Counted from the stretch's first letter, positions 27,248 to 36,090 are shown. The stretch is DNA of 64,000 nt from Acidobacteriota bacterium (GCA_013289665.1 JABCZN010000003.1:62001-126000); one strand, 5' to 3'. Made by a program: numbers and translations. Notes: generated from the sequence alone by a model not told the origin.

Positions 27248-29182
27248 CTAGCGTGGCTGCGTGTGCACGTCCACCAGCGCCGGCTCGCCGCGTTTGACGA
27301 CTTCGAGCGACCGGCCGATGGCCGGCCCAAGATCCTTGGGATCGGAAATCGGGCCTTCGGCATACAAGCCCAGCCCTTGTGCAAGCTTCGCGTAGTCTAT
27401 GCCGGGATCGTCAATGGTGGTGCCGATCGTCGCGCGGTCCACGCCGCGGCTGTGGCGGTCGGCCATGATCTGCACCTGCATTACTTCCTGATGATAAGCG
27501 CGATTGTTGTGCATGATGGTGAGCAGCGGAATGCGGTGGTGCGCGGCAGTCCAGAGAACTCCCGGCGCGTACATCAGGTCGCCGTCGCACTGGATGTTTA
27601 CAGAGACCCGGCCATGCTTCTTGTTCGCGAGAGCCGCGCCAACCGCGGCCGGCGCGCCATAGCCGATGCCGTAGCCGCCCGAGCCGCCGATGAACTGGTA
27701 ATACTTGTCGAAGGTCCACAGCTTGGTGGGCCAGCGGCTGACAAAATTGATGGTGGAGACGAGCGACCAATCTTCGCCCTTGATCTGCGCCCACAGTTCC
27801 GCACAAAGGCGAGCGGTGCTGATCGGGCTGGCATCCCACGCATACGTGGCCGCTTCGCGCGCATTTTGCAGGGTTTGCTGATGCGCAGCGGCCAGCCTCG
27901 CGCCGCGTTGCTCTAACGCACTCTTCTGGGATGCGGGAAGCTGTTGCTTAACGGCTTCGATCAAGAGGGGAAGCGTGGCCTGGGCATCGGCGGCAATGTC
28001 GAGATTCACTTCGGAATATCGCTGGAAATTCTGATAATTGCTTTTGAAAAACAAGCCGGTGGAGCTGATGCTGATCAACTTGGCGCCGGGCTTGGTAATC
28101 GGCCGCGAAGTGCGCTCCATCTGGTCGCGGTAGGAATGAATGGCGCCCCAGAAGTCGGCCAGTTCGAGGCCGAGAATCACATCGGCGTTCGAAATCTCTT
28201 CCCGCGCCCGCCAGGTCTGGTTGAGCGGGTGGCGAGTGGGAAAATTCATTCTGCCGCCCATGTCCACGACCGGGGCTTCCAATGCCTGGGCGAGTTCCAC
28301 AAGGAGCGCCATGCCTGCCGCGGTGCGCGCAGCGCGGTCAACGATCAAGACAGGATTTTCCGCGGCAATCAGCAAGCGCGCGGCTTCCGCGACTGCGGCG
28401 GAGTCTCCTTGCGGAGGCGTGGCCAAAGCGAGGCTGGGTATCCTCAGCCTGGCATCGGCGGGGATGGGATTTTCCTGCAACTCGCCGTCGGCAATCAGCA
28501 CCACCGGCATCATCGGTGGAGTCATGGCAATTTTGTAAGCGCGCACGGCCGACTCGGCAAATTGCGGCAGCGAAACGGGCAGGTCGTCCCATTTGGTGTA
28601 GTCGCGAAGCAGGGCAGCGGCATCCTGCACGCTGTGCGTCCATTCGACAGGAGGCATTCGCTTCGTGGCATCAATAATGTTTCCGCCGATTACGATGAGG
28701 GGAACATAGTCGCAATACGCGTTATAGACAGCCATCGAGGCATGCTGCAGGCCGACCGTGCCGTGTGCGAAAACCAGCAGCGGCTGGCCTTCGATCTTCG
28801 CGTAGCCGTGCGCCATGCCCACGGCGGATTCTTCATGGAGACAGGTGATAAATTCTGGATTTTTGTTTCCGCCGTAGTTGATGACCGATTCGTGCAACCC
28901 GCGAAAACTGGAGCCGGGATTCGAGCAGACGTACTCGATACCGAGCGACTTGATGACGTCAACCATGAAGTCAGAGCCGGTGCGGTCGGCGGTGAGAACT
29001 TCGGCGCGCGACGGAGTTCCAACTTCGGCTGCCGGAGACATCGCCGGTGGCGGAGATGCGCCGCGTTCCGGAGCCGGTTGCTTCTTGGGCGTGGTTGGCG
29101 CGGCCGCGAGTGCCGCCGCTCCCGCGGCAGCGTTGCGCAGAAAATCGCGGCGAGCTATGCCAGTGTTTTTCAGTTCTGCCAT
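27248..29182 (-). CDS. Tat-exported thiamine-diphosphate-dependent enzyme
   Basis: A 644-residue enzyme of the acetolactate synthase/pyruvate oxidase/benzoylformate decarboxylase superfamily. The N-terminus has a twin-arginine signal (ARRDFLRNAAAGAAALAAAP) and a 50-residue linker. The Pyr domain carries the catalytic Glu in TCLHEESAVGMAHGYA. The middle domain resembles that of acetolactate synthase. The PP domain has the ThDP motif QCDGDLMY...MHNNRAYHQE. Substrate and cofactor use (FAD or none) cannot be read from sequence. Export of a folded ThDP enzyme, with a dihaem cytochrome seven bases downstream, suggests a periplasmic oxidative decarboxylation feeding electrons to the respiratory chain. 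That role is inference. Confidence 0.8.
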   Translation of the reverse strand: MAELKNTGIARRDFLRNAAAGAAALAAAPTTPKKQPAPERGASPPPAMSPAAEVGTPSRAEVLTADRTGSDFMVDVIKSLGIEYVCSNPGSSFRGLHESVINYGGNKNPEFITCLHEESAVGMAHGYAKIEGQPLLVFAHGTVGLQHASMAVYNAYCDYVPLIVIGGNIIDATKRMPPVEWTHSVQDAAALLRDYTKWDDLPVSLPQFAESAVRAYKIAMTPPMMPVVLIADGELQENPIPADARLRIPSLALATPPQGDSAAVAEAARLLIAAENPVLIVDRAARTAAGMALLVELAQALEAPVVDMGGRMNFPTRHPLNQTWRAREEISNADVILGLELADFWGAIHSYRDQMERTSRPITKPGAKLISISSTGLFFKSNYQNFQRYSEVNLDIAADAQATLPLLIEAVKQQLPASQKSALEQRGARLAAAHQQTLQNAREAATYAWDASPISTARLCAELWAQIKGEDWSLVSTINFVSRWPTKLWTFDKYYQFIGGSGGYGIGYGAPAAVGAALANKKHGRVSVNIQCDGDLMYAPGVLWTAAHHRIPLLTIMHNNRAYHQEVMQVQIMADRHSRGVDRATIGTTIDDPGIDYAKLAQGLGLYAEGPISDPKDLGPAIGRSLEVVKRGEPALVDVHTQPR

Positions 29183-29251
29183 GTGCAGGACCCTTTTCGT
29201 GGGACAACTTCTATCACACGTCCGGGCCTCTGGCCAGCGAGAAGCAGGGAA

Positions 29252-32200
29252 TTACACCTGCAGGACGTCGCCTTCGCGTGCAACGAGTTCGTACAGGACG
29301 GGGTTGACGAAAAAACCGAGCAGCAAGCGGGAGAGAAGTCCCGCGACAACGACGATGGCGAAAGGCTTTTGCGTGTCGCTGCCGACGCCCGTGGACATGG
29401 CGGCGGGAAGAAGTCCGAGGCAGGCCACGAGCGCGGTCATCATGATCGGGCGGAGCCGGAGGAGAGAGGCTTCGAACGTGGCCTCGCGAACGTTTTTGCC
29501 TTCAAGACGCAGCTTGTTGATGTAGCTGACCAGAATGACGGCGGTTTCGACCGAGACGCCGAGGAGCGCGAGGAGCCCGAGCGCACTCGAAACGCTGAGC
29601 GGCGTGTGCGTGAGCTTCAGCGCAATCAAGGCGCCAACCGGCTCGGTGAGGACGACGCCCAAGGCGATCGTGATGGGGAATTTGAAATTGCCGTACAACG
29701 CGAAAAGAATCATGAAGATCAGGAAAATCGCAAGCGGGCCGATGATGAAGAGCTGTGCCTTGGCATCGAGCAATTCGCTGTACTCGCCGCCCCAATCGAG
29801 GCGATAGCCTTCAGGAAGGTTCACCTTGCTGGCGATGGCTTGCTGGCCGGAATTGACGATGCCTTCAAGATCCCGGCCTTCGATCGAAAACTGAATGCCG
29901 ATGTAGCGCGAATTGTTTTCGCGATAGATGAAGGAGGCGCCGGTGGATTCCTTCAGAGTGGCGAGCTCGGAAAGAGGAATCTGCTGGCCCGCGGGAGCGG
30001 GAACGAGCAGGTTGCCGATTTCGCGCGCGTCGGAACGGAATTTCGGGTCCGCGCGCACGACAAGGTCGAATAATTTTTCTCCCTGAATCACCTGGGTGGC
30101 GGCCTGGCCGCCGACGGCGGCCTGCACGACCGCCTCGACGTCGGCCACGTTGATGCCAAAGCGCGCGATTTTGGCGCGATCGGCTTCGATGAGCAGGCTG
30201 GGCTGGCCGAGTTCTCGGACGACGGTGAGTTCCGTGAAACCCGGAGTTTTGTCGAGGACATTCTTGATTTCGACGGCTTTTTTCTCGAGAACTCCGAGAT
30301 CGGGGCCGAAGATTTTTACCGCCAGGGCACTCTTCAGGCCGGTGAGGGCTTCGTCGACGGCATCTTCGGCGGGCTGCGTGAAATTGAAGATCACGCCGGG
30401 GTAGGAGTCGAGCTTTTTCTCGAGGTCCCTGACCAGCTGCTCCTTCGTGTGGACGGAGGATTCCGACCATGACTTGTCGTTATACGGCTTCAATCCAACG
30501 TAAAATTCGCAGTTGAAAAAACCCGTGGGATCGGTGCCGTCGTCGGGCCGGCCGAGTTCCGAGCCAGTGACCGTGACCATCGGATACTTGATGAGCAGGT
30601 CGCGGACCTGCGGAGCAAACTTCGCCGCTTCCTCGAACGAAATCGTGTAGGGCATGGTGGCGCGAACCCATACTGCGCCTTCGTCGAGATGGGGGAGAAA
30701 TTCGCCGCCGATCAGGGGCACCAGCAAAAGCGTGGCGCAGAAAATCGCCATTGCCACGATCAGAGTGACCGCGGGATGATTCAGGCACCACTCGAGGCGA
30801 CCCGCGTATTGATCGCGAATCCAGTTGTAGACAGGATTCTGCTTTTCTTTCACGCCCCTCTTGAACCAGTAGGAAGCCAGCACCGGAACGACCGTGAGTG
30901 TCAGAACGAGGGCGCAGATGAGCGCGAACCCCATGGTGTCCGCCATCGGATGGAAAAGTTTCGCCGCGGGGCCGGTGAGCGCATAGATGGGCAGGTAGCC
31001 CGCGATTATGACGGCGACAGAATAGAAGATCGGGCGGTCGACGTCGCGCGCGGCGGCGAGGATGACGTCGGTCAATCTGTATTCTCGACCGTGGCGCAGG
31101 CCGAGTTCACGGTAGATGTTTTCGACCATGACGATGGTGCCGTCAATGATGATGCCGAAATCGATCGCGCCGATGGAAAGCAGATTCGCGGCTTCGCCCG
31201 TCAGGTTGAGGAAAATGAAAGCGAAGAGCAGGGCAAGAGGAATGGTCAGCGCGGTGATGATGGCCGCGCGGAAGCTCACCAGGAAAAAAATCAGGACGAT
31301 CAGGACGAGAACCATGCCGCGAAGCAGGTTTCCCTCGACGGTATCCGTGGTGATGCGGACGAGATCGCTGCGGTCATAGTAGGGGCGGACTTTTACGTCG
31401 GGGGGCAGAAGCGTTTTGTTGATCTCTTCGGTTTTTTTCTCGACGCCTTCCAGAACGTTTTGGGTCTGCTCGCCGCGGCGCATCAGGATCACGCCTTCGA
31501 CGGCGTCGTCATCCTTCTTTTGCTTGGTCTGGAAGCCAAAGATGCCGAGTCGCGGGGCGTGGCCGATTTCCACTCGGCCAATATCCCTGATGCGGATCGG
31601 CACGCCGCTGGAACTTCCGACCACAACTTCGCCGATGTCTTCGGTGCTCTTCACCAGGCCGAGGCCGCGCACGTAATAAAACTGCCCGCCCTGGCTGTAA
31701 AAGCCGCCGCCGGTGTTTGAATTGTTGGCGTTCAGCGCGGCGACCACCTGCACCACCGGCAGGTGATAGTTGTAAAGCTTCACGGGATCGAGCAGGACGT
31801 GATACTCCATCGTGGGCCCGCCAAAACCGGAATCGTCCGCCACGCCTGGCACGCTTTTGTACGCCCGCTCGATGATCCAGTTTTCGTAGGTGTGCAACTC
31901 CATCGGGGAGCGGTCCGGGCTCTCGAGAACGTAGCGGTAAACCAGACCGCTGGGGCTGAACAGCGGCGCCATGCTCGGCATGACACCCTGCGGCAGGGTG
32001 GCATCGCTGATGCGCTGGAAAACAATTTGCCGGGCGAAATAGGAATCCACGCCTTCATCGAAGGTCAAGCGCACGTCGGAGAGGCCGTAGAGCGAGATCG
32101 AACGCATGACTTTAAGGCGCGGAGAGCCGTTCATCGCCAATTCGAGAGGCAGCGTTGTGAGGCGCTCGACTTCCTCCGCGGCGTGGCCCGGCCACTGGGT

Positions 32201-32350
32201 GATCAGTTCAACCATCGGCGGCGAGAGGTCTGGATACGCGTCCACCGGCATCTGGCGAAACGACCAGGCGCCCGCCACGGCGATCAATACCGTCAGCATC
32301 AGCACCAGGAAGCGCTGCTGAAGAGCAAATTGGACGATGCGATGAATCAT
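29252..32350 (-). CDS. Heavy-metal efflux RND pump (CzcA/CnrA type)
   Basis: A 1032-residue inner-membrane proton-driven pump of the HME-RND family. The N-terminus MIHRIVQFALQQRFLVLMLT and DAYPDLSPPMVELITQWPG are typical. Transmembrane helix 4 (about residues 390-408) has DFGIIIDGTIVMVEN, with two Asp and a Glu in the spacing found in divalent-metal pumps such as CzcA, CnrA and NccA. Cu/Ag pumps such as CusA lack the first Asp. Zn, Co, Ni or Cd is therefore more likely than Cu. It is the last gene of the TolC-adaptor-pump operon. The start has GGAG upstream. Confidence 0.93.
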   Translation of the reverse strand: MIHRIVQFALQQRFLVLMLTVLIAVAGAWSFRQMPVDAYPDLSPPMVELITQWPGHAAEEVERLTTLPLELAMNGSPRLKVMRSISLYGLSDVRLTFDEGVDSYFARQIVFQRISDATLPQGVMPSMAPLFSPSGLVYRYVLESPDRSPMELHTYENWIIERAYKSVPGVADDSGFGGPTMEYHVLLDPVKLYNYHLPVVQVVAALNANNSNTGGGFYSQGGQFYYVRGLGLVKSTEDIGEVVVGSSSGVPIRIRDIGRVEIGHAPRLGIFGFQTKQKKDDDAVEGVILMRRGEQTQNVLEGVEKKTEEINKTLLPPDVKVRPYYDRSDLVRITTDTVEGNLLRGMVLVLIVLIFFLVSFRAAIITALTIPLALLFAFIFLNLTGEAANLLSIGAIDFGIIIDGTIVMVENIYRELGLRHGREYRLTDVILAAARDVDRPIFYSVAVIIAGYLPIYALTGPAAKLFHPMADTMGFALICALVLTLTVVPVLASYWFKRGVKEKQNPVYNWIRDQYAGRLEWCLNHPAVTLIVAMAIFCATLLLVPLIGGEFLPHLDEGAVWVRATMPYTISFEEAAKFAPQVRDLLIKYPMVTVTGSELGRPDDGTDPTGFFNCEFYVGLKPYNDKSWSESSVHTKEQLVRDLEKKLDSYPGVIFNFTQPAEDAVDEALTGLKSALAVKIFGPDLGVLEKKAVEIKNVLDKTPGFTELTVVRELGQPSLLIEADRAKIARFGINVADVEAVVQAAVGGQAATQVIQGEKLFDLVVRADPKFRSDAREIGNLLVPAPAGQQIPLSELATLKESTGASFIYRENNSRYIGIQFSIEGRDLEGIVNSGQQAIASKVNLPEGYRLDWGGEYSELLDAKAQLFIIGPLAIFLIFMILFALYGNFKFPITIALGVVLTEPVGALIALKLTHTPLSVSSALGLLALLGVSVETAVILVSYINKLRLEGKNVREATFEASLLRLRPIMMTALVACLGLLPAAMSTGVGSDTQKPFAIVVVAGLLSRLLLGFFVNPVLYELVAREGDVLQV

Positions 32351-32374
32351 CGAGAAGTCTCCGGAGCGCTCTTC

Positions 32375-33559
32375 CTAGTGCTGAATGGAATTCTTGAATT
32401 GCAAAAACAAGCTGCCGTCGCTGACGACTTTTTCAGATTCCCTCAAGCCGCTGGTAATCTGCGTGCGGCCCCTGGCGCTCTGGCTCAGGGTGACCAGGCG
32501 GCGCGCAAACTGGTTGGGGCCCACCTGCACGTAGAGGAACGGCTGATTTTCCGTATCGCGCAGGATGGCCGCGTCGGGAACGGTGATGGCGTCGGGGATG
32601 GAGCCGGCCTTGACGACCGCGGTCACGTACATGTCTTTCTTCAATCTCTTGCCGGGGTTTTCGGTGACGATGCGGGCTTGCAGCGTGCGCGTGTTTGGAT
32701 CGAGCGCCGGCGCGAGGTAGGAAATTTTCCCGTGGAACAGTTCGGGGTAACTGTCGGTATTGATCTCCACGGTGTCGCCCGGATGCACGAAAGGCAGATC
32801 GCTCTGGTAGATGTTCACGAGGACCCATACGCTGTTGGTATTGGAAATCGTAAAGCACTGAGTGACGCCGGTCTGGAGAAGTTGCCCGGGGCCGACGAGG
32901 CGTTCCACGATTTCGCCGGTGACGGGCGCGAGGACGGGGCTTTCCGACGTGGGCTTGGCCGCATCTTTGATGAGGGATTCCGGGTCTTTAATGCCCAGCG
33001 CGTGCAAGGTGTCGGCGGAGGATTCCATGTCCGCGTGAGCCTGATTGTGATTTGCTTCCGCCTGTTCGAGATCGGCTTCGGCAATGGCGCCGTGTGCGAA
33101 CAGATCCTGCGCGCGCGTATAGAGCTTGCCCGAAAGGTTATAGGCTTCGCGAGCTTTGATGTACGCCGAACGGGCTGCGGAGTAATCCGGGCTGGTGACG
33201 TTCAGGAGAGGCTGGCCCGCGTGGACGAATTGTCCGGGAGCGACCAGAATTTCATGAACCGGGCCGCCAATCGCGGCGAAGACGGGGGTGGTTTCGAATG
33301 CGTTGTAAGCGACCGCGCCGGCGAAGCGAAGGGTGCGCGGCAGCGGACCTTTTTCCGCGGGCACGATTTGCAGATGAGCCATTTGTTCAGTCGGCACGGC
33401 GAAAAGCTCGGCCGTGTCGGCCTTCGTTTCGCTGCCGGTAAATGAGGTCATCTTGGATTCGGGTTCGCCGGGGCCGCAGCCCGCCAGAGCGCCGGAGAAA
33501 GGCAGTGCGAACGCGATCATGAGGGAAAACGTGGTGCGGCTTGGCATGAAAAGCTTCAT
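32375..33559 (-). CDS. RND efflux periplasmic adaptor (CzcB/CusB type)
   Basis: A 394-residue membrane-fusion protein linking the RND pump to the outer-membrane channel. The signal ends in a lipobox-like LAGC (Cys near residue 28), so it is probably a lipoprotein. The barrel-sandwich half-motifs (GGPVHEILVAPGQFVHAGQPLL; VTGEIVERLVGPGQLLQTG) flank an alpha-helical hairpin (about residues 135-195). A beta-barrel and a membrane-proximal domain follow. AAGGAA precedes the ATG. It overlaps the TolC-like gene by four bases and precedes the pump by 24. Confidence 0.9.
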   Translation of the reverse strand: MKLFMPSRTTFSLMIAFALPFSGALAGCGPGEPESKMTSFTGSETKADTAELFAVPTEQMAHLQIVPAEKGPLPRTLRFAGAVAYNAFETTPVFAAIGGPVHEILVAPGQFVHAGQPLLNVTSPDYSAARSAYIKAREAYNLSGKLYTRAQDLFAHGAIAEADLEQAEANHNQAHADMESSADTLHALGIKDPESLIKDAAKPTSESPVLAPVTGEIVERLVGPGQLLQTGVTQCFTISNTNSVWVLVNIYQSDLPFVHPGDTVEINTDSYPELFHGKISYLAPALDPNTRTLQARIVTENPGKRLKKDMYVTAVVKAGSIPDAITVPDAAILRDTENQPFLYVQVGPNQFARRLVTLSQSARGRTQITSGLRESEKVVSDGSLFLQFKNSIQH

Positions 33560-34851
33560 GGCAGATTCCTTGTGCCTACGGCCTGGCGCATCTGTTCGAG
33601 CGCGAGCATGTAACTCGCAAGCGCCTGGCGGTAGGCAAGCTGATTGGCGCGATAGGTGCGTTCAGAATCGAGATAGTCGAGAAGACTGGCGGCGCCTTTG
33701 CGATACGCGTATTCGCTGATATCGCGGGACTGCTTGGCTTGTTCGACGTAGCCACCCTGGTAGAGCTGAATGATCTGATCGTTGGTCTGCAGGTTGGCGA
33801 AGGCGGCGACGACGTCGGTGGAAACCTGCTGCGCGGTTTCGCTGGCTTGTTCTTGCGCCTGGGTAATTCCGGATTGCGCGCGGGCGATTTCTCCCTGATT
33901 CCGGTTGAAGATGGGCAGCGGCATGTTATAGAAAAACGAGCCGCTGCTGGCGCCGGCCGTGTGCGAGAAATCGAAGGTGCCGGTGATGTCCATCTTGCCG
34001 TTGGCCTTCTGCAGCGCAAGCTGGCTTTCGGCGGCGGTGACGGCCTGTTGGGCGGCGCGCAGGTCGGGCCGGTTCATGGCCGCGACATTCTTCAGCCCGA
34101 CGAGGTCCGCATGCACCGGCTGGTAGTCGAGCGTTCCCTCGACGTCGTAATCATCGGGAACGGTCTCGAATCCCAGCAACTGGCGCAAAGCGGCCAGGCT
34201 CTGCAGCCTGGCCAATTTGGCGGCGGAGACGTCCGTCTGGAATTGCAGCAATTGCAGATTGATCTTCAGGAAGTCGCCTTCGCTGATGTCGCCCACGCGA
34301 AAGCGTTCCTTGCTGATGTCCACGGTCTTCTGGAAGCTGTCGAGGTCCTGCTGCGCGAATTGAAGGGTGGACTCGGCAAGGAGCACGTCCAGGAATTGCT
34401 GGCTGACATTGAAGACCAGTTGACGCTCGCTGTCGGAAACGAGCGAGCGCACGACGGCCGTCTGGTCTTTCGCGGCGCGCAGGCGGTGCTGGCGTTTCCT
34501 GCCGCGCTCGAAGAGGTAGCCGATGCCGGCGTCGAACTGGGCGGACTGGTCGAGGTAGTCGGCAGTGAGCTGGTTGGGCTGGAAGATGGGCAGGAACTGC
34601 GCGTCGAGCCCCAGCGTGGGATTCGGGCGAAGGTTCGCGGTGATTTCCTCCGCCAGGCTTTGCTGGATGGTGGAGCGCAGTGCCTGCAATGCGTGGTTGT
34701 GCTGGAGCGCCAGGCGGATAGCGTCGTCCAGGGAAATATGTGTCCCACCGGATGCGGCCGATGCCGGCCGCGCAGGCGCAGCGCTCTGCTGGGCGGCAGC
34801 GAATACTGGCGCTAGGAGCAACGCCAAAACCAAAAGCCTTACTTGCCTCAA
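33556..34851 (-). CDS. TolC-family outer-membrane efflux channel
   Basis: A 431-residue outer-membrane factor of the metal-efflux complex. It has a signal peptide (ending near VFAAAQ) and two repeats of long coiled helices (DDAIRLALQHNHALQALRS in the first half; GITQAQEQASETAQQVSTD in the second), the CzcC/TolC pattern. The start is TTG at 34851 behind GAGGAG; no ATG gives the signal peptide. It leads the three-gene efflux unit and overlaps the adaptor gene. Confidence 0.9.
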   Translation of the reverse strand: MRQVRLLVLALLLAPVFAAAQQSAAPARPASAASGGTHISLDDAIRLALQHNHALQALRSTIQQSLAEEITANLRPNPTLGLDAQFLPIFQPNQLTADYLDQSAQFDAGIGYLFERGRKRQHRLRAAKDQTAVVRSLVSDSERQLVFNVSQQFLDVLLAESTLQFAQQDLDSFQKTVDISKERFRVGDISEGDFLKINLQLLQFQTDVSAAKLARLQSLAALRQLLGFETVPDDYDVEGTLDYQPVHADLVGLKNVAAMNRPDLRAAQQAVTAAESQLALQKANGKMDITGTFDFSHTAGASSGSFFYNMPLPIFNRNQGEIARAQSGITQAQEQASETAQQVSTDVVAAFANLQTNDQIIQLYQGGYVEQAKQSRDISEYAYRKGAASLLDYLDSERTYRANQLAYRQALASYMLALEQMRQAVGTRNLP

Positions 34852-34929
34852 GGGATGACTCCTCGCGCGTCACGGCGGGCGTAACGCACGACAACGGTGA
34901 TCGAGAGATTGGGGCCCGGTGGGGAATTG

Positions 34930-35205
34930 CTAGGCGGCAGGAGGCCCGCGAGGTGCGATGCTGCGGGGAACCACAACTGGAACGGAAACCGCTACGCCAG
35001 AGACTTCCAGCCGGTTAATCGCGGGCGCCATCTCCACGATCAGGGAAGGAGTGGCGACGGCCGTACCCGCGGCGGAGCAGATCGGGCACACGTGCGAATC
35101 GATCGTTCGAGAGTTCACATCCACGCAACAATGCAATTGCGCCGCCAGAAGGATGGCTCCGAGGAGTAAAAACAGGACGTAGGCCTGCTCTGATTTGCTT
35201 CGCAT
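34930..35205 (-). CDS. Small Cys-rich secreted or membrane protein at head of metal-efflux operon
   Basis: A 91-residue protein with one hydrophobic N-terminal segment (AYVLFLLLGAILLAAQ), followed by a Cys/His cluster (LHCCVDVN, SHVCPICSAAG). The rest is hydrophobic and proline-rich. The cysteines and histidines and the place directly before the TolC gene suggest periplasmic metal binding, much like the small DUF2946 or CzcI-type proteins of other metal operons, though I do not recognise it as a member. The start at 35205 is chosen as the only ATG. A TTG at 35247 would add 14 residues. The ribosome-binding site is weak. Confidence 0.6.
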   Translation of the reverse strand: MRSKSEQAYVLFLLLGAILLAAQLHCCVDVNSRTIDSHVCPICSAAGTAVATPSLIVEMAPAINRLEVSGVAVSVPVVVPRSIAPRGPPAA

Positions 35206-35292
35206 TTCGCGGGATTTTGTGAGTTTGAGAACACCACGATGGTACAACGTTTGGCGCGCCCGCGCCGCCGCTCATTGAGGTCTTCGTTTTGT

Positions 35293-35312
35293 TACTATAC
35301 GGCCCTATAGTA
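35293..35312. promoter_or_regulatory. Palindromic operator between regulator and efflux operon
   Basis: TACTATA and TATAGTA form perfect seven-base arms around a six-base G/C spacer (CGGCCC). The site ends five bases before the regulator ATG and lies in the divergent promoter region. RcnR and FrmR operators are known to consist of TACT/AGTA-type or ATA-rich arms flanking a G/C tract, so this fits the neighbouring regulator. Binding is predicted, not shown. Confidence 0.65.
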
Positions 35313-35317
35313 TATGC

Positions 35318-35596
35318 ATGGCACACACCACCAAAGACAGAAAGAAACTCCTGCTCCGTGTTCGCCGCATTCAAGGACAAGTCGAATCGCTCGAGCGCGC
35401 CTTGAGCGAGGACCATGAATGTTTCGAGATCCTTCAGTTAGTGGCTGCCTGCCGGGGTGCATTGAACGGTTTGATGGCGGAATTGGTCGAGGGTCACGTG
35501 AGGTTTCATGTGCTCGATCCGAACAACGGCAAGAATTCCGAGCAGGCCGCCGCCGCGGAAGAGTTGATTGAGATCGTAAGAACCTACTTGAAATAG
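35318..35596 (+). CDS. RcnR/FrmR-family metal-sensing repressor
   Basis: A 92-residue all-helical repressor of the CsoR/RcnR/FrmR family. These proteins release DNA when they bind metal or formaldehyde. The conserved core is RVRRIQGQVESLERALSED, LVAACRGALNGLMAEL and VRTYLK. The residues at the metal site are His3, Cys35, His60 and His64. That is the set used by RcnR for Ni(II) and Co(II); CsoR (Cys-His-Cys) and FrmR (no His3) differ. It is divergent from the RND efflux operon with a palindromic operator between them. Control of that operon, and of itself, is likely. Confidence 0.88.
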   Translation: MAHTTKDRKKLLLRVRRIQGQVESLERALSEDHECFEILQLVAACRGALNGLMAELVEGHVRFHVLDPNNGKNSEQAAAAEELIEIVRTYLK

Positions 35597-35784
35597 ATCG
35601 AGAAATTCGAGCGCCGTCTGAAGCGCAATGGGTCCCTTGATGTCGGACCGTGAGATGAACATGGACGTGAAATCCGGGGACGCTTTCGCCTCACCGGTGG
35701 AGGGCAAATGCGCCCGGCACCGTTGAGCGCCCTCGCGGGGGAGGCTGTGATCACGCGCTGAAGGAACAAGGCGGAGAACATGAC

Positions 35785-36090
35785 TGCACACTCGACTGGC
35801 GCGAAATGGCCCGGATTGCCTTCGTTGCGGTGGCGGAGGGACAGACGTGCGCAGGAAAGCGCGAACGTGGTGTTGATCGGGAGCGATCACTTGAAGCTTG
35901 TCGAAACCGTGCAAATCGCCCGGCGCTGCCATCAGACGATCATGCAGAACTTCGCCGGCCGGCTGATCGCGACAGTATTGGTGCGGGCATGGCGGCCTTT
36001 GGTTTTGAGAATAAAAACCAGCTCCGATGACACATGGATGAATGCAGCAAGGACGGCCTGAGAAATTCGCAGGACTACGGGAAGCGACGT
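35785..36090 (+). pseudogene. P1B-type ATPase C-terminal remnant with micro-inversion
   Basis: The end of a heavy-metal P-type ATPase can be read in pieces: GTDV in one frame, then AQESANVVLIGSDHLKLVE and TVQIARRCHQTIMQNFAG in another, then DSIGAGMAAFGF after a one-base loss. The next expected segment is found on the opposite strand: positions 36054 to 36007 read VLAAFIHVSSELVFIL, the usual last helix of these pumps. So about 50-56 bases have been inverted in place. Nothing upstream of the hinge region remains. It follows the metal regulator, so the original locus may have been regulator plus ATPase. Confidence 0.75.

Noticed and set aside
27944..30073. Long plus-strand open frame opposite the TPP enzyme and the RND pump
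   Set aside because: It crosses two clear minus-strand genes and their intergenic gap, has no recognisable domain, and its composition is that of a shadow frame.
35656..35728. Possible N-terminal peptide (MNMDVKSGDAFASPVEGKC) between the metal regulator and the ATPase relic
   Set aside because: It is followed by an early stop and resembles haem-peroxidase N-termini only loosely. It is too short to support a gene or a named relic.
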